A stretch of 47,882 nucleotides of DNA from Nitrospinota bacterium (lineage in GTDB: Bacteria; Nitrospinota_A; UBA7883; JACRLM01): contig JACRLM010000008.1 in NCBI GenBank assembly GCA_016235255.1, positions 1-47,882 of the forward strand, read 5' to 3'. The translations under genes and the position numbers were made by a program. This document shows positions 1 to 11,040 of this stretch, one piece after another. Below the pieces are notes generated by a model. The model did not search any database, was not told the origin of the DNA, and saw only the letters and a program-made list of their open reading frames with translations. Every line of letters starts with the position of its first letter. Position 1 is the stretch's first letter.

Positions 1-96
1 AAGGGCGCGGTGATAAGTCATATGCGGCGTGTCCAGAAATCACCGGACCTGGTGATATCGTACTTCAACGGCGAAACGACGAAATACGCGGCTTGA
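1..96 (+). CDS. 3' end of an unidentified gene (partial, cut by left edge)
   Basis: The frame beginning at base 1 is open for 31 codons and ends in TGA at 94-96. It would encode a tail ending FNGETTKYAA. No family is recognisable from so short a fragment. It converges on accD with only about 36 bp between the stops, an arrangement typical of two real gene ends. It could be a chance open frame, so confidence is modest. Confidence 0.4.
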   Translation, partial: KGAVISHMRRVQKSPDLVISYFNGETTKYAA

Positions 97-103
97 TACA
101 TAT

Positions 104-125
104 ATAATAATGTCTATATTATTAT
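104..125. repeat. AT-only inverted repeat between convergent gene ends
   Basis: Arms ATAATAAT (104-111) and ATTATTAT (118-125) are perfectly complementary around a 6-base loop. The repeat lies between the left-edge gene fragment and the end of accD. The stem has no G-C pairs, so it would be a weak terminator at best. It may only reflect an AT-rich spacer. Confidence 0.4.
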
Positions 126-132
126 GAGACGG

Positions 133-987
133 TTAATAAATTCCACCCGGCTTCATGTAATCCAACAGTCCCGATATGGCCGCTTTGAGCTCGTAGCGGT
201 GCACAACCATGTCCACAAAACCGTGATCCAGCAGGAATTCCGCCCGCTGGAATCCTTCCGGCAAGGTTTCCTTGATAGTCTGCGCGATGACCCTTGGCCC
301 GGCAAAGCAGATGAGCGCGCCCGGCTCGGCGATTATAATGTCGCCAAGCATTGCGAAGCTTGCGGTGACTCCGCCGCTGGTGGGGTCTGCCAGCACCGAT
401 ATGAAAGGTATTTTCTTCTCCGCCAGCATCCCCGCCGCCGCCGAGGTCTTCGCCATCTGCATAAGGGAAAGTATCCCCTCCTGCATCCTCGCCCCGCCAG
501 AGCAGGAGACCACGATCACCGGGCGGTTATTGGCCAGCCCGCGCTCCATAGTCCTTGTGATCTTCTCCCCCGCCACGGCCCCCATGGAGCCGCCCATGAA
601 CTCAAATTCCATGGAGGCGATTTCCACTCCACGGCCGGACATAAGCCCGCTGCCGGAGACCACCGAGTCCTTGCCGCCGGTCTTTTTCTGGCTGGCAAGG
701 AGCCTGTCCTTGTATTTCTTGCTGTCCCGGAACCGCAACGGATCGGAGGAATGCAGGTTGGTGTCCTTTTCCACGAAGGAGCCCTCGTCGAGCAGCAGGG
801 ATATCCTGCGGCGCGCGCCGAGCCTGTGATGGTAGTCGCACTTGGGGCAGACGTTAAAGTTGCGCTCGAACTCGGTGTTGTAGATTATCTCCTTGCACCC
901 ATCGCACTTGCGCCAAAGCCCGCCGGGGACGCCTCCCTTGCGTGCGATCTTCTCCAGCGGCTTTTTGACCCTTGTGAACCAGCTCAC
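133..987 (-). CDS. accD: Acetyl-CoA carboxylase carboxyltransferase subunit beta
   Basis: AccD pairs with AccA to transfer the carboxyl group from carboxybiotin to acetyl-CoA, making malonyl-CoA for fatty-acid synthesis in the cytoplasm. The 284-residue product has the family's N-terminal zinc ribbon (Cys28, Cys31, Cys47, Cys50). It is followed by a crotonase-type fold with a glycine-rich SCSGGARMQEG stretch and a SGGVTASFAMLGD motif. The length is normal. The start is GTG at 985-987, overlapping the TGA of upstream leuA as GTGA, so the two genes are translationally coupled. Pairing with leuA rather than folC or trp genes is not diagnostic. accA is not in the window. Confidence 0.96.
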   Translation of the reverse strand: MSWFTRVKKPLEKIARKGGVPGGLWRKCDGCKEIIYNTEFERNFNVCPKCDYHHRLGARRRISLLLDEGSFVEKDTNLHSSDPLRFRDSKKYKDRLLASQKKTGGKDSVVSGSGLMSGRGVEIASMEFEFMGGSMGAVAGEKITRTMERGLANNRPVIVVSCSGGARMQEGILSLMQMAKTSAAAGMLAEKKIPFISVLADPTSGGVTASFAMLGDIIIAEPGALICFAGPRVIAQTIKETLPEGFQRAEFLLDHGFVDMVVHRYELKAAISGLLDYMKPGGIY

Positions 988-2498
988 TTTCCGCTCGCCT
1001 TCTTGTTTATGGCGTTAAGCCACGCCTTGGCGGAGGCTTCGATCACGTCAGTAGAGGCTCCTTTGCCCACATAAACGTCCCCCCCGATCCATACGCGCAG
1101 GGTAACTTCCCCCACGGCGTCTTTTCCCAGACTCACCGAGCGTATATTATATGACAAAAGCTTCCCCGAAATCCCGGTAATCCTTTCGATGGCCCTGTAG
1201 GTGGCGTCCACAGGCCCGTCCCCGGTGGCCGAATCGGTGAACTCCTCCTTCCACTTGGCAAGCTTCACCGTGGCGGTGGGGATAGTCCCCGTGCCGGAAG
1301 TGGACTGCACATGGAGAAGCTCGTAAACGTGTTCCGCCTTCGAGCCGATCTCCTCGCCCATTATGGCCTCCAGGTCCTCGTCGAATATCTCTTTTTTCTT
1401 GTCGGCCAGTTCCTTGAACTTTCCGAAGACTTCGTCGAGCTCCGCCCCCTTGAGCTTAAAGCCCAGGTCTTCCAGCCTTTTTCCCAGCGCGTGCCTGCCG
1501 GAATGTTTCCCGAGCACAAGCTTGCTCTTCTTCAGGCCGATGGAGGCGGGGGTCATTATCTCGAAAGTCGTGCGTTCCTTAAGAACGCCGTCCTGGTGGA
1601 TGCCCGACTCGTGGGCAAAGGCGTTCTCCCCCACGATGGCCTTGTTGGGCTGGACGGGCACGCCGGTGATGGAAGTCAACATGCGGGATGTCTTGAATAT
1701 TTCCCGGGTGTCCACGCCCACTCCGGCCTTCAGGTAGTCCTTGCGCGTCTTTATCGCCATCACCACTTCTTCCAGGGAGGCGTTTCCGGCGCGCTCCCCG
1801 ATGCCGTTGACGGCGCATTCTATCTGCCTTGCCCCGTTGGCCACCGCCGCCAGGGAGTTGGCCACGGCCATCCCCAGGTCGTTGTGGCAATGGACGGATA
1901 TCACCGCCTTCTTGATATTGGGGACGTTCTCGCGGATTGCCGCGATCATTTCGCCGAACTCCTGGGGAATGGCGTATCCCACCGTGTCGGGTATGTTCAC
2001 CGTGCCGGCCCCTTCGGCGATCACCGCTTCCAGTATTTCATAGAGGAACCTGCGCTCCGTGCGCACCGCATCCATGGCGGAGAACTCCACGTCGGAAACG
2101 TGCCCCCGCGCACGGCGGACGGCGGCCACGGCCATTTTCAAAACTTCCGCCCGGGTCTTGCGCATCATGGCCACATGCTGCTCCGACGTGCCGATGAACG
2201 TGTGAATCCGCCTGCGTTTCGCCGGTTTCACCGCTTCGGCGCAGGTGTCTATGTCCGCGTCCATGGCGCGGGCCAGCCCGGCGATCACCGGGCCTTTCAC
2301 AATCTTTGCGATCTTCTTGACGGACTCGAAATCACCCTGTGAAGAGCGGGGGAATCCAGCCTCTATCACGTCCACCTTCAGCTTGGCCAACTGGGTGGCC
2401 AGCGTCAGTTTCTCGTCTATGGTCATGGAAAAACCCGGCGCCTGTTCACCGTCGCGCAGGGTGGTGTCGAAAATGATGACTCTGTCTTTTACGGACAT
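984..2498 (-). CDS. leuA: 2-isopropylmalate synthase
   Basis: LeuA condenses acetyl-CoA with 2-oxoisovalerate, the first committed step of leucine biosynthesis. The 504-residue protein begins its TIM barrel with FDTTLRDGEQAPG (residues about 9-21), which carries the catalytic Arg and metal-binding Asp. It has the HCHNDLGMA metal-site motif near residue 203 and a C-terminal leucine-binding regulatory domain from about residue 370. The start ATG at 2496-2498 has a GAGAGGA-type ribosome site just upstream. It is the first gene of a two-gene unit with accD. The HxH and regulatory-domain layout fits LeuA better than homocitrate or citramalate synthase, although those relatives are close. Confidence 0.93.
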   Translation of the reverse strand: MSVKDRVIIFDTTLRDGEQAPGFSMTIDEKLTLATQLAKLKVDVIEAGFPRSSQGDFESVKKIAKIVKGPVIAGLARAMDADIDTCAEAVKPAKRRRIHTFIGTSEQHVAMMRKTRAEVLKMAVAAVRRARGHVSDVEFSAMDAVRTERRFLYEILEAVIAEGAGTVNIPDTVGYAIPQEFGEMIAAIRENVPNIKKAVISVHCHNDLGMAVANSLAAVANGARQIECAVNGIGERAGNASLEEVVMAIKTRKDYLKAGVGVDTREIFKTSRMLTSITGVPVQPNKAIVGENAFAHESGIHQDGVLKERTTFEIMTPASIGLKKSKLVLGKHSGRHALGKRLEDLGFKLKGAELDEVFGKFKELADKKKEIFDEDLEAIMGEEIGSKAEHVYELLHVQSTSGTGTIPTATVKLAKWKEEFTDSATGDGPVDATYRAIERITGISGKLLSYNIRSVSLGKDAVGEVTLRVWIGGDVYVGKGASTDVIEASAKAWLNAINKKASGK

Positions 2499-2863
2499 TG
2501 TTTCTATCCTCTCAATTTCCGGCCTGGAGCGGCTTGCAATGATCTGGCCCCCAGGGGCGGCCGCATCAAGCCCGTTGAATAATATTATATGGACAGACGG
2601 TTGGTGTGTATGTTTTTCGCGCTACGGGGCGCGAGGAGGATAAGCCCGCCGGAAAAGATATGTTTAGCGTTCATGGGCTGTAATTTATCACGCGGGCGGC
2701 GGGATGGCAATGGTTTTCAAAACACCGTTTCATGGCGGCGCTCTTTCTTTACCAAACGTTAACATGTTACAATTCCTAGCTGACGGTGATCGGCCCTGCG
2801 GGCCGAAAACCTGACGATAAAAAGTTGACTGGCGCACGCTTTCGCGGAGCCGGGAATTTTTTT
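2499..2863. other. Intergenic region between leuA and tRNA-Leu
   Basis: No convincing gene is visible. A TATAAT hexamer on the minus strand (2584-2589) could serve leuA but lacks a good -35 partner. On the plus strand, TACAAT at 2768-2773 lies about 90 bases before the tRNA and could be its -10 element, with only a weak TTCTTT at 2745-2750 as -35. Both are low-confidence suggestions. Confidence 0.4.
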
Positions 2864-2946
2864 GCGAAAGTGGCGGAACTGGCAGACGCGCTGGACTTAG
2901 GATCCAGTGGGAGACCGTGGGGGTTCGAGTCCCCCCTTTCGCACCA
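2864..2946 (+). tRNA. tRNA-Leu (anticodon UAG)
   Basis: The acceptor arms GCGAAAG (2864-2870) and CTTTCGC (2936-2942) pair perfectly. They are followed by discriminator A and an encoded CCA (2944-2946). The anticodon stem CTGGA/TCCAG (2891-2895, 2903-2907) encloses a 7-base loop with TAG at 2898-2900. A T-loop GTTCGAGTC is present. An extended variable arm between anticodon and T arms marks a class II tRNA, as expected for leucine. It sits about 60 bp before tig and may be co-transcribed with it. Confidence 0.97.
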
Positions 2947-3008
2947 TGGCGCCCATGGCGGAGCGCGGCGGAATTTATATCATTACCGTGAAGGAGCGTT
3001 GTTGAGCG

Positions 3009-4313
3009 TTGAAGATCGACCTTGTTGAAGTGCAGCCCTGCGTAAAAAGAATCACCGTCTCGGTGCCTGCCGATAAAGTCAGGGAGGAAAAGGCCTCCGT
3101 CATAAGCGAAATAGCGGTGAACGCCGCAATCCCGGGATTCCGCAAGGGGCGAGCCCCACGGAAAATGGTGGAAAAGATGTATGACAAGGCGGTGGCGGGG
3201 GACGTGGCCCGCCGGATCATAGACAAGGCGTACAAGGAGGCCTTGGAGTCGAACAACCTGCGCCCCGTGGGCGATCCGATGGTGGAAGACATCCGCATGG
3301 ACGATAACGCGCCGTTTTCCTTCACCGCCACCGTGGAAGTGTTCCCGGAAATCACGGTAAACGACATATCGGGCATAAAGCTTGAGCGCCGCATCCACAA
3401 AGTGGCGGACACGGAGATAGACAAGGTCGTCGAGCGGCTCCAGGATCAGCATGCCCGGATGGAGCCTGTGGAAGGCCGGGGCGTGGAGGACGGGGACTTC
3501 GCTTTCATAGACTATTCGGCCACAAAGGATGGCCAGCCTGTGCAGCATTTTAACGGCGCCAACCGCCAGACCAATGTTTCCAAGGACTCCATGCTGGAGG
3601 GATTTTACGACGGCCTGGCCGGGGTGAAAAAAGGGGAGGAAAAGGAATTCCCCGCGACTCTTCCCAAGGACTTCCCGGACGCGGAACTTGCCGGGGCGCA
3701 GGTGCTGTTCAAGGTGAAGGTGCACGAAATCAAGAAAAAGACACTGCCGGCGGCCGATGACGAACTGGCCCGCGAGGTGACCGAGTTTGACACCATGGAG
3801 CAATGGCGGGTGGACATCCGCAAGGGGCTTGAAAAGCGGTACGTGGAAATGGCGAACGAGGCGCTTGAGGAAGAGCTGCTCACAAAGCTTATCGAGGCCA
3901 ATCCTTTCGCGCTCCCCCCCCGCCTTTTGGAAAGCCAGACCCACGCCATGGCGCACCGGGCCGAGGAGCGCTATAAAAGCTACGGGATGGACATGAAAGA
4001 GGCCGGGCTGGACCATGACACGCTCCATGAAAAAATGCGCGGGCAGGCCGAGCGGGTGATAAAAGAACAGGTGATACTCGCCGCGTACGAAAAGGCCAGC
4101 GGCGTGGAAGTGGGCGAGGAGGAAATCCGACGGGAAGTGGAGAAGATCGCCGGGATGATGGGGCAGCCCGTGGAGGACACGTTCCGCCAGCTGGCCCAGC
4201 GCGACGGGCTGGAGGGAGTCGGCAATAAGGCGTTCACCACGAAGGTGTACGGCGAGATGATGAAGAAGTTAACCATCGAAGACAAATTCGTAGAGGAAAC
4301 CGATGCGAAGTGA
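3009..4313 (+). CDS. tig: Trigger factor (ribosome-associated chaperone / prolyl isomerase)
   Basis: Trigger factor binds ribosomal protein L23 at the exit tunnel and shields nascent chains. The 434-residue product has the ribosome-docking signature [11 protein letters not shown] near residue 44, in an N-terminal domain of about 110 residues. A central FKBP-like domain follows (about 150-245, with [17 protein letters not shown]), then a helical C-terminal chaperone domain. The start is TTG at 3009. An in-frame TGA at 3003-3005 rules out any longer form, and AAGGAG about 12 bases upstream is a good ribosome site. It overlaps clpP by 11 bp, leading the tig-clpP-clpX-lon array found in many bacteria. 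Confidence 0.96.
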   Translation: MKIDLVEVQPCVKRITVSVPADKVREEKASVISEIAVNAAIPGFRKGRAPRKMVEKMYDKAVAGDVARRIIDKAYKEALESNNLRPVGDPMVEDIRMDDNAPFSFTATVEVFPEITVNDISGIKLERRIHKVADTEIDKVVERLQDQHARMEPVEGRGVEDGDFAFIDYSATKDGQPVQHFNGANRQTNVSKDSMLEGFYDGLAGVKKGEEKEFPATLPKDFPDAELAGAQVLFKVKVHEIKKKTLPAADDELAREVTEFDTMEQWRVDIRKGLEKRYVEMANEALEEELLTKLIEANPFALPPRLLESQTHAMAHRAEERYKSYGMDMKEAGLDHDTLHEKMRGQAERVIKEQVILAAYEKASGVEVGEEEIRREVEKIAGMMGQPVEDTFRQLAQRDGLEGVGNKAFTTKVYGEMMKKLTIEDKFVEETDAK

Positions 4314-4968
4314 CAGGAATTACGGGACGGAGCAGTATCCGGCGCGGGCGCAGATGCTCGTGCCGATCGTGGTGGAGCAGACCAACAGGGGCGAGCGCTC
4401 GTATGACATATACAGCCGGCTGCTAAAGGACCGGATAGTTTTCCTGGGGACCCCCGTGGACGACCACGTGGCGAACCTCATCATCGCCCAGCTGCTTTTC
4501 CTGGAGGCGGACGACCCGGCGCATGACATTTTCCTTTATATCAACAGCCCCGGCGGTATCATCACCTCCGGGCTTGCGATCTATGACACCATGCAATATA
4601 TAAAGCCGGACATACAGACCATCTGCATAGGCCAGGCGGCCAGCATGGGGGCTGTCCTTCTGGCGGCGGGCACGAAGGGCAAAAGGCACGCCCTGCCAAA
4701 CAGCAGGATAATGATCCACCAGCCTTCCGGCGGTTTCCAGGGGCAGCAGACCGATATTGAGATACAATCAAAAGAGATAAGGAAACTGCGAGACCGGCTG
4801 GAGGAGATACTGGCCAAGCACACGGGCCAGAGCACGGAGGCGGTGAAAAGGGACTCGGACAGGGATTACTTCATGTCCTCGGAGGAAGCCAAGGGCTATG
4901 GACTGGTGGACGAGGTGATAGTGTCCCGGCCGGACTGGAAAAGGGAAAAGAAGCAGGAAGACATCTGA
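4303..4968 (+). CDS. clpP: ATP-dependent Clp protease proteolytic subunit
   Basis: ClpP forms the tetradecameric serine-protease chamber fed by ClpX or ClpA. The catalytic triad is visible as Ser114 (GQAASMGA), His139 (MIHQPSGG) and Asp188 (RDYF). The Ser-His spacing of 25 and His-Asp spacing of 49 match the Escherichia coli enzyme. The 221-residue product includes an N-terminal extension of about 17 residues that may be processed. The ATG at 4303 lies inside the 3' end of tig, preceded by GAGGA, so translation is coupled. clpX follows after 68 bp. Confidence 0.98.
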   Translation: MRSDRNYGTEQYPARAQMLVPIVVEQTNRGERSYDIYSRLLKDRIVFLGTPVDDHVANLIIAQLLFLEADDPAHDIFLYINSPGGIITSGLAIYDTMQYIKPDIQTICIGQAASMGAVLLAAGTKGKRHALPNSRIMIHQPSGGFQGQQTDIEIQSKEIRKLRDRLEEILAKHTGQSTEAVKRDSDRDYFMSSEEAKGYGLVDEVIVSRPDWKREKKQEDI

Positions 4969-5036
4969 CGGGCGCCTTTGCAGCCCGCCGGACGCGGCCA
5001 TAAGGTCCCGGTGAACAGCATTTAACAGGAGCGGTT

Positions 5037-6290
5037 ATGGGCAAGACTACAAGGCAAGAGGGTTCTCTTCGCTGTTCGTTCTGCGGCAAGAGCCAGGCCG
5101 AGGTGAAAAAGCTTATCGCCGGCCCCACTGTGTACATATGCGACGAGTGCATAGACCTGTGCAACGAGATCATCATGGAGGAGTGGAACCACGAGAAGGG
5201 GGCCTCCTCCACCCATGTTCCAAAGCCGCATGAGATAAACAAGTTCCTGGACGACTATGTGATCGGGCAGGAGTACGCCAAGAAGGTGCTTGCCGTCGCG
5301 GTGTACAACCACTACAAGAGGATTGACGCGAACCTGAACGCCGACGGGGTGGAGCTCCAGAAGAGCAACGTGTTGCTCATCGGCCCCTCCGGCTCCGGCA
5401 AGACCCTGCTGGCCCAGACCCTGGCCAAATTGCTCAACGTTCCATTTACCATGGTGGACGCGACCACCCTCACCGAGGCCGGTTATGTGGGCGAGGACGT
5501 GGAGAACATAATCCTCCGGCTCTGCCAGGCGGCGGACTTTGACATCGAGCGGGTGGAGAAAGGGATCATCTATATAGACGAGATAGACAAGATATCCCGC
5601 AAGTCCGAAAATCCCTCGATAACGAGGGACGTTTCCGGCGAGGGTGTGCAGCAGGCGCTTCTGAAAATAATAGAAGGGACCATCGCCTCCGTCCCGCCGC
5701 AGGGTGGGCGCAAGCATCCCCACCAGGAGTTTTTGCAGGTGGACACTTCCAACATACTGTTCATCTGCGGCGGCGCGTTCGTGGGGCTGGACAAATTGAT
5801 AGAGCACCGCATCGGCAAAAAGGTGATGGGCTTTGGCGCCAAGCTTAAGGACAAGAGGGACACCTCCACAAACGAGCTTTTGCGGCAGACCCAGCCGGAG
5901 GACCTTTTGAAGTTCGGGCTTATCCCGGAGTTCATCGGCCGGCTGCCGGTGGTGGCCACGCTGGACGACTTGGACGAATCGTCCATGATCCGCATCCTCA
6001 TGGAGCCGAAGAACGCCATAATAAAGCAGTTCCAGAAGTTCCTGGAGATGGAAGGGGTGAAGCTGAAATTCACCGACGGCGCCCTGAAGGCCATATCCCG
6101 CGAGGCGGTAAAGCGCAAAACCGGCGCCCGCGGCCTGCGCGCCATACTGGAGGAAGTGATGCTCGACCCGATGTACGACATGCCCGCCATGAACGGGGTG
6201 ACCGAGTGCATAGTCAACGAAGACGTGATATCCAGGCGCGAATCGCCGTTGCTGCTTTACGAAAAACAGGACGAGAAGCAGGCGAGCTGA
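5037..6290 (+). CDS. clpX: ATP-dependent Clp protease ATP-binding subunit ClpX
   Basis: ClpX is the AAA+ hexamer that unfolds tagged substrates and threads them into ClpP. The 417-residue protein has the N-terminal zinc-binding domain (Cys13, Cys16, Cys35, Cys38). It has a Walker A GPSGSGKT at 116-123, a Walker [10 protein letters not shown], and the IGF-type ClpP-docking loop region ([12 protein letters not shown]). The C-terminal small AAA+ domain contains RKTGARGLR. Length and domain order are standard. The start ATG is preceded by AGGAG about 7 bases away. Confidence 0.98.
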   Translation: MGKTTRQEGSLRCSFCGKSQAEVKKLIAGPTVYICDECIDLCNEIIMEEWNHEKGASSTHVPKPHEINKFLDDYVIGQEYAKKVLAVAVYNHYKRIDANLNADGVELQKSNVLLIGPSGSGKTLLAQTLAKLLNVPFTMVDATTLTEAGYVGEDVENIILRLCQAADFDIERVEKGIIYIDEIDKISRKSENPSITRDVSGEGVQQALLKIIEGTIASVPPQGGRKHPHQEFLQVDTSNILFICGGAFVGLDKLIEHRIGKKVMGFGAKLKDKRDTSTNELLRQTQPEDLLKFGLIPEFIGRLPVVATLDDLDESSMIRILMEPKNAIIKQFQKFLEMEGVKLKFTDGALKAISREAVKRKTGARGLRAILEEVMLDPMYDMPAMNGVTECIVNEDVISRRESPLLLYEKQDEKQAS

Positions 6291-6323
6291 CATTTTGCGC
6301 GTCCTGGCAAACCTTTAACCCGT

Positions 6324-6353
6324 GACAGGTCTTTCGCCAACAACCTGTCTTTT
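6324..6353 (+). terminator. Hairpin with short T-run between clpX and lon
   Basis: Seven-base arms GACAGGT (6324-6330) and ACCTGTC (6343-6349) enclose a 12-base loop and are followed by TTTT. The stem is short, so this could be a weak or partial terminator, or an RNA processing or attenuation element tuning lon relative to clpX. The lon start codon is only 15 bases further on. Confidence 0.4.
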
Positions 6354-6367
6354 GCATAAAGAATCGC

Positions 6368-8824
6368 ATGAATCCACCTGAAGAGAACGATATCAACTGG
6401 GACGAAACAGTCCCCATGCTCCCGCTTCGGGACATTGTGGTGTTCCCTGGCATGACGGCGCCGCTTTTCGTCGGAAGGAAAAAATCGATCGCGGCGCTCG
6501 ACCACGCTTTCACCACGCCGTCGCGCCACATAATGCTGGCCTCCCAGAAGGACGCCGCCCTGGACGATCCTTCGCAGAAGGACATAAACAAGGTCGGGTG
6601 CGTCGCCGAAGTCTCCCAGATCCTGCGTTTGCCCGACGGGGCCATCAAGGCGCTGATCATCGGTAAAAAAAGAGGGCGCATACTCGAATTCGTCAAGGGG
6701 GAGAACCATCTTCTTGTGAAGTGCGAGCCCCTGGCGGAAACCTCCGCCGGGCCGGAACAGGCCTCGGCCGCGTTGAGCCTGGCCAAGACCCTGTTTGACA
6801 AATACTCCAAGCTGAACCAGAACGTCCCCCGGGAGGCGGTGGACGCCTTAAAGGGGATGGACGACGCCGGGCAGTTCGCCGACGCGGTGGCGGCCAACGT
6901 GATACCCCGCATAGAGGACAGGCAAAAGGCTCTCGAAGCGCTGGACGTGAAGTCGCGGCTGGAACTGCTCATCTCCAGCCTGCAGGAGGAGATCGAAATA
7001 CTCCAGCTGGAGCGCAAGGTCCGCAACCAGGTGAAAAAGCAGATGGAAAAGTCGCAGCGCGACTACTATCTGACCGAGCAGATGAAGGCGATCCAGAAGG
7101 AACTGGGCAAAGGAGACGGCGAAAGGGGCGAATTCGCCGAGCTAAAGGACAAAATCCTGAAGGCCAAGATGCCCAAGGAAGTGGAGAAGAAGGCGCTAAA
7201 GGAGCTTTCCAAGCTCGAACAGATGCCGCCGATGAGCGCTGAAGGGACGGTGTCCCGCAATTATATCGACTGGCTTGTGGACGTGCCGTGGAGCGCCACC
7301 ACGCAGGACAAGCTGGACATCGCCGAAGCGGCGAAAATACTGGACGAGGATCACTATGGGCTCGATAAGGTCAAAGAGCGGATACTTGAATATCTTTCCG
7401 TGCGCAAACTCGTGGAAAAGATGAAAGGCCCGATCCTGTGCTTCGCCGGGCCGCCGGGTGTGGGCAAGACTTCCCTTGGCAAGTCCATCGCGAGGGCCAT
7501 GGGGCGCAAGTTCGTGCGCTTCTCTTTGGGAGGGGTGCGCGACGAGGCGGAGATCCGGGGCCACAGGCGCACATACATCGGCTCGCTGCCGGGACGCATC
7601 ATACAGTCCATGAAAAAAGCGGGGACGAAAAACCCGGTGCTCATGCTCGACGAGATAGACAAGGTGGCCTCCGACTACAGGGGGGACCCCGCCGCGGCGC
7701 TATTGGAGGCGCTCGACCCGGAGCAGAACGTGGCGTTTAACGACCATTATCTGGAGGTGGACTACGACCTTTCGGAGGTGATGTTCATCACCACCGCCAA
7801 CGCGCTGCACACCATCCCCCGCCCGCTCATGGACCGGATGGAGGTGATAAGCATCCCCGGCTATACCGACGGGGAAAAGGAAAACATCGCAACAAAGTAC
7901 CTCATCCCCAAGCAGGTGGCCGAGCACGGGCTTGCGAAGGACTCGCTGGCGATCTCGCCGGAGGCCCTGCGCAAGATCATCCGCAACCACACCCGCGAGT
8001 CGGGCGTGCGCAACCTGGAACGGGAACTGGCCGCGGTTTGCAGGAAGGCGGCCCGCAAGACAGCCGAGAAAGCCGGGGGGGGGAAGTCCGGGACGAAAGC
8101 GCGGAAGATCGAGGTGACGGCGCAGAACCTGGTGGACTACTTGGGCGAGATAAAATTCCGCGACGAGCTGAAGGAGGCAAAGAGCGGGACCGGCGTGGCC
8201 ACCGGCCTGGCGTGGACGGAGCTTGGCGGCGCGATGCTCAAGATAGAGACCACCATCATGGACGGCAAAGGCAAATTCATCCTCACAGGCAAGCTTGGCG
8301 ATGTGATGAAAGAATCGGCCCACGCGGCCCTGTCATACATCCGGTCGCGCGGCAAGGAGTTCGGCCTGAAGAAGGGATTCCAGGAAAAGATCGACATCCA
8401 CATCCACATCCCCGAAGGAGCGACGCCAAAGGAAGGCCCGTCGGCCGGGGTGACATTGGCGGTGTCCATGGTGTCGGCGCTTTTGAACATACCGGTGAGC
8501 AACGAAGTGGCGATGACCGGGGAGATTACGCTGCGCGGACAGGTGCTGGCCATCGGCGGCCTGCGCGAAAAGCTCCTTGCGGCCAACAGGGCAGGCGTCA
8601 AGACCGTGCTGATACCCGAGGAGAACGAGAAAGATTTAAAGGACGTGCCCGCCAACGTCAAGCAGGGGCTTTCCATAGCGGTGGTGAAAAACATGGACGA
8701 GGTGATAAAGCTGGCGCTGACATCTTCGCCATGGAAAAAAAAGGTAAAGAAAGCCGAGCCGCTAAAGCACCCGCGCGTGAAACACCGCCCCACTCCCGGA
8801 TCGGCCGGAGTTGCGTTGAACTAG
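6368..8824 (+). CDS. lon: ATP-dependent Lon protease
   Basis: Lon is a homo-oligomeric AAA+ serine protease that degrades misfolded and regulatory proteins. The 818-residue product has the N-terminal substrate-binding domain ([14 protein letters not shown] at the start) and a coiled-coil linker around 200-250. Walker A GPPGVGKT is at 361-368 and Walker B includes LMLDEIDK. The proteolytic Ser692 (EGPSAG) and Lys735 (LREK) are 43 residues apart, as in the characterised enzyme. The tail beyond residue 790 is Lys/Arg/Pro-rich and probably disordered. No strong ribosome site precedes the ATG. The 77-bp gap from clpX contains a hairpin. Confidence 0.97.
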   Translation: MNPPEENDINWDETVPMLPLRDIVVFPGMTAPLFVGRKKSIAALDHAFTTPSRHIMLASQKDAALDDPSQKDINKVGCVAEVSQILRLPDGAIKALIIGKKRGRILEFVKGENHLLVKCEPLAETSAGPEQASAALSLAKTLFDKYSKLNQNVPREAVDALKGMDDAGQFADAVAANVIPRIEDRQKALEALDVKSRLELLISSLQEEIEILQLERKVRNQVKKQMEKSQRDYYLTEQMKAIQKELGKGDGERGEFAELKDKILKAKMPKEVEKKALKELSKLEQMPPMSAEGTVSRNYIDWLVDVPWSATTQDKLDIAEAAKILDEDHYGLDKVKERILEYLSVRKLVEKMKGPILCFAGPPGVGKTSLGKSIARAMGRKFVRFSLGGVRDEAEIRGHRRTYIGSLPGRIIQSMKKAGTKNPVLMLDEIDKVASDYRGDPAAALLEALDPEQNVAFNDHYLEVDYDLSEVMFITTANALHTIPRPLMDRMEVISIPGYTDGEKENIATKYLIPKQVAEHGLAKDSLAISPEALRKIIRNHTRESGVRNLERELAAVCRKAARKTAEKAGGGKSGTKARKIEVTAQNLVDYLGEIKFRDELKEAKSGTGVATGLAWTELGGAMLKIETTIMDGKGKFILTGKLGDVMKESAHAALSYIRSRGKEFGLKKGFQEKIDIHIHIPEGATPKEGPSAGVTLAVSMVSALLNIPVSNEVAMTGEITLRGQVLAIGGLREKLLAANRAGVKTVLIPEENEKDLKDVPANVKQGLSIAVVKNMDEVIKLALTSSPWKKKVKKAEPLKHPRVKHRPTPGSAGVALN

Positions 8825-8986
8825 GCTCTGAACAGCGCCGCCATGCGCCGCCCGTGGCGCAAGTCCGGAATCTGGAATAGGCGGAGGGAGGCATCTCTAA
8901 TCCGAACTCTATGCTTTCCATTCTTAATCCCCATGTTTAATATTGTTATCAGCCGGATCACTTTTATCGCATAAGCGGGAAATTTA

Positions 8987-10969
8987 ATGGGTATCGCCAC
9001 GGACATTATAATGCTGGTCGTGGCCGCGTTTTTCTGCGGCCTTGCCGCTCAAAGACTGGGCCAGCCACTTATACTCGGATATATTTTCGCCGGGATACTG
9101 CTTGGCCCGAACACGGGCGGATTCGCGGTGTCCAACATCCACGAAATCGAAAAGCTGGCTGAAATAGGCGTGGCTTTGCTGCTGTTCGGGCTGGGGCTGG
9201 AATTTTCCTTCAAGGACCTGCGCGCGGTGAAATGGGTGGCTCTTGCCGGGACGCCGGCGCAGATCATGGTAACAGTGGCAATGGGGCTTGCCATCGGCAT
9301 GTTCTGGGGGTGGGACTGGAAGACCTCCATGTGGCTCGGGGCGCTCATATCCCTTTCGAGCACCATGGTGATTTTAAAGACACTGATGAACCAGGGATGG
9401 ATCGGGACGCTTTCCAGCAAGGTCATGGTGGGGATGTTGATCGTCCAGGACCTTGCCGTGGCGCCGATGATGATAATTCTTCCGCAGTTGAGCGCTCCCA
9501 CGCCGGACATTTCCGCCCTTGGCCACGCGCTCCTGAAAGCGGCCGTTTTCATCGGACTGATGATGCTTTTCGGCGCAAGGCTCCTGCCCAAATTGCTGGG
9601 GCATATAGCCAGGCTTGGATCACGGGAGCTGTTCCTGCTCACCGTGACGGCGATAGGCCTTGGCGTTGGCTATGGCACTTATTTGGCCGGGCTGTCATTC
9701 GCCTTCGGCGCCTTCGCTGCCGGGCTTGTGCTAAACGAGTCCGATTACGGGCACCAGGCCTTAAGCGACATTATTCCGATAAGGGACCTTTTCGGACTTC
9801 TGTTTTTCGCCTCCGCCGGGATGCTTCTGGATCCGGCGTTTCTTTTTGAACATTGGAGGGAAGTGGCGGCGCTGACGCTTATTGTCAGCGTTGGAAAGGG
9901 GGGAGTGTTCTGGCTGATATCGCGGGCATTCGGGTATGGAAATGTGGTCCCGCTGGCGGTGGGCCTTGGCCTTTTCCAGATAGGGGAGTTTGCGTTCGTC
10001 CTGGCTACCATGGGCGTTTCCACAGGTTCCATCGACGCGAACCTGTTTTCCCTCGTGCTGTCCACCGCCATCATAACGATGATAATCACCCCCATCGTAT
10101 CCGGGCAGACGGAGCGGCTTTACGCGGTCCAGAAGCGCATTTTCCCGCAAAAACCATTTCCGCTCATTGGCGTCTCTGAAACCGGGCTTGAAGGACATGT
10201 TGTAATAGCCGGTGGGGGGCGCGTCGGCTTCCACATCGCCCAAGTGCTAAAAAGAATAGGCCGCCAATTCATTATAATCGAGCTGGACCCGCGCCGGGTG
10301 GAGCAGGCGAAAGAAGAGGCCATGCCAGTGGTGTTTGGCGACGCCACGCACGAACTGGTCCTCAACGTGGCGAGGGTGAGGCAGGCGTGCCTGCTTCTTG
10401 TGACCACCCCTTCCATAGTGGTGGCAAGGGGGGTGGTGGCCCAGGCCAAGCGCATGAACGAAAAGCTTGATGTCATCGCCAGGACGTCGGCGCCGGACCA
10501 TCTTGCCATGTTCAAAAGCTTGGGAGTGTACGAGGTCGTTTTGCCGGAATATGAGGCCAGCCTGGAAATGACGCGGCAGGCCCTGCTCCACCTGCGAGTC
10601 CCTCCCGCCGACGTTTACCGCTACGCCGACGCCATCCGCAGGGAGCTGTACACTCCCCTTTTCAACCGGGGCAAGGAGTATGCCCTGCTGTCCCAACTGC
10701 GCAGGGCCGATGATCAATTCGATTTGAGATGGGTGGAGCTGGCCGCAAACAGCCCAATGGCCCATAAGACAATAGAGGAAAACGAAATACGGAGAAACAC
10801 CGGCGCTTCTGTGGTGGGTGTGATACGGGACGGTGAATTGACGGCAAATCCCGGTTCAGATTTTCGCTTCTTGCCCAAGGACATGGTGGGGGTAATCGGC
10901 GGAGAAAGCGCCCGGGAAGCTTTCAGGAAAATGGCGGAACCAGGCTCCGCCGAAGCTGCGGCGGACTGA
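8987..10969 (+). CDS. Kef-type monovalent cation:proton antiporter (CPA2) with TrkA domains
   Basis: The 660-residue protein has about 12 hydrophobic segments in residues 1-385, typical of the Na+/H+ exchanger (CPA2) fold. A cytosolic RCK/TrkA-N nucleotide-binding domain begins near residue 402, with [14 protein letters not shown] as the Rossmann loop and an acidic IIELDP at the second strand end. A TrkA-C domain lies at about 575-655. This resembles KefB/KefC/YbaL K+ efflux systems, which exchange K+ for H+ and are gated by ligand binding to the RCK domain. The KefF ancillary subunit is not adjacent, so glutathione gating cannot be assumed. The exact subfamily is uncertain. Confidence 0.88.
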   Translation: MGIATDIIMLVVAAFFCGLAAQRLGQPLILGYIFAGILLGPNTGGFAVSNIHEIEKLAEIGVALLLFGLGLEFSFKDLRAVKWVALAGTPAQIMVTVAMGLAIGMFWGWDWKTSMWLGALISLSSTMVILKTLMNQGWIGTLSSKVMVGMLIVQDLAVAPMMIILPQLSAPTPDISALGHALLKAAVFIGLMMLFGARLLPKLLGHIARLGSRELFLLTVTAIGLGVGYGTYLAGLSFAFGAFAAGLVLNESDYGHQALSDIIPIRDLFGLLFFASAGMLLDPAFLFEHWREVAALTLIVSVGKGGVFWLISRAFGYGNVVPLAVGLGLFQIGEFAFVLATMGVSTGSIDANLFSLVLSTAIITMIITPIVSGQTERLYAVQKRIFPQKPFPLIGVSETGLEGHVVIAGGGRVGFHIAQVLKRIGRQFIIIELDPRRVEQAKEEAMPVVFGDATHELVLNVARVRQACLLLVTTPSIVVARGVVAQAKRMNEKLDVIARTSAPDHLAMFKSLGVYEVVLPEYEASLEMTRQALLHLRVPPADVYRYADAIRRELYTPLFNRGKEYALLSQLRRADDQFDLRWVELAANSPMAHKTIEENEIRRNTGASVVGVIRDGELTANPGSDFRFLPKDMVGVIGGESAREAFRKMAEPGSAEAAAD

Positions 10970-10993
10970 ATCACGTCGGCCAGATTTTCTCGT

Positions 10994-11040
10994 TCCGGAT
11001 CAGCATCCACATCTCCGGATCAGCATCCACATCTCCGGAT
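10994..11040. repeat. 20-bp tandem duplication (2.35 copies) at the 3' end of the GNAT gene
   Basis: The 20-base unit beginning TCCGGATCAG occupies 10994-11013, is repeated exactly at 11014-11033, and a third partial copy of 7 bases follows to 11040. The unit is not a multiple of three and lies inside the coding end of the acetyltransferase gene, so it shifts the reading frame there. The perfect identity suggests a recent replication-slippage event. Confidence 0.95.

Noticed and set aside
2730..4028. Long minus-strand open frame (432 codons) opposite tig and the tRNA
   Set aside because: It is antisense to trigger factor and overlaps a tRNA. Its Arg/His/Pro-rich composition is what a GC-rich shadow frame gives.
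5022..6293. Minus-strand open frame of 423 codons opposite clpX
   Set aside because: It is entirely antisense to a clear ClpX gene, with shadow-like composition and no domain features.
10994..11040. Possible CRISPR-like repeat
   Set aside because: The units are directly adjacent with no spacers and only 2.35 copies. This is a tandem duplication within a coding region.
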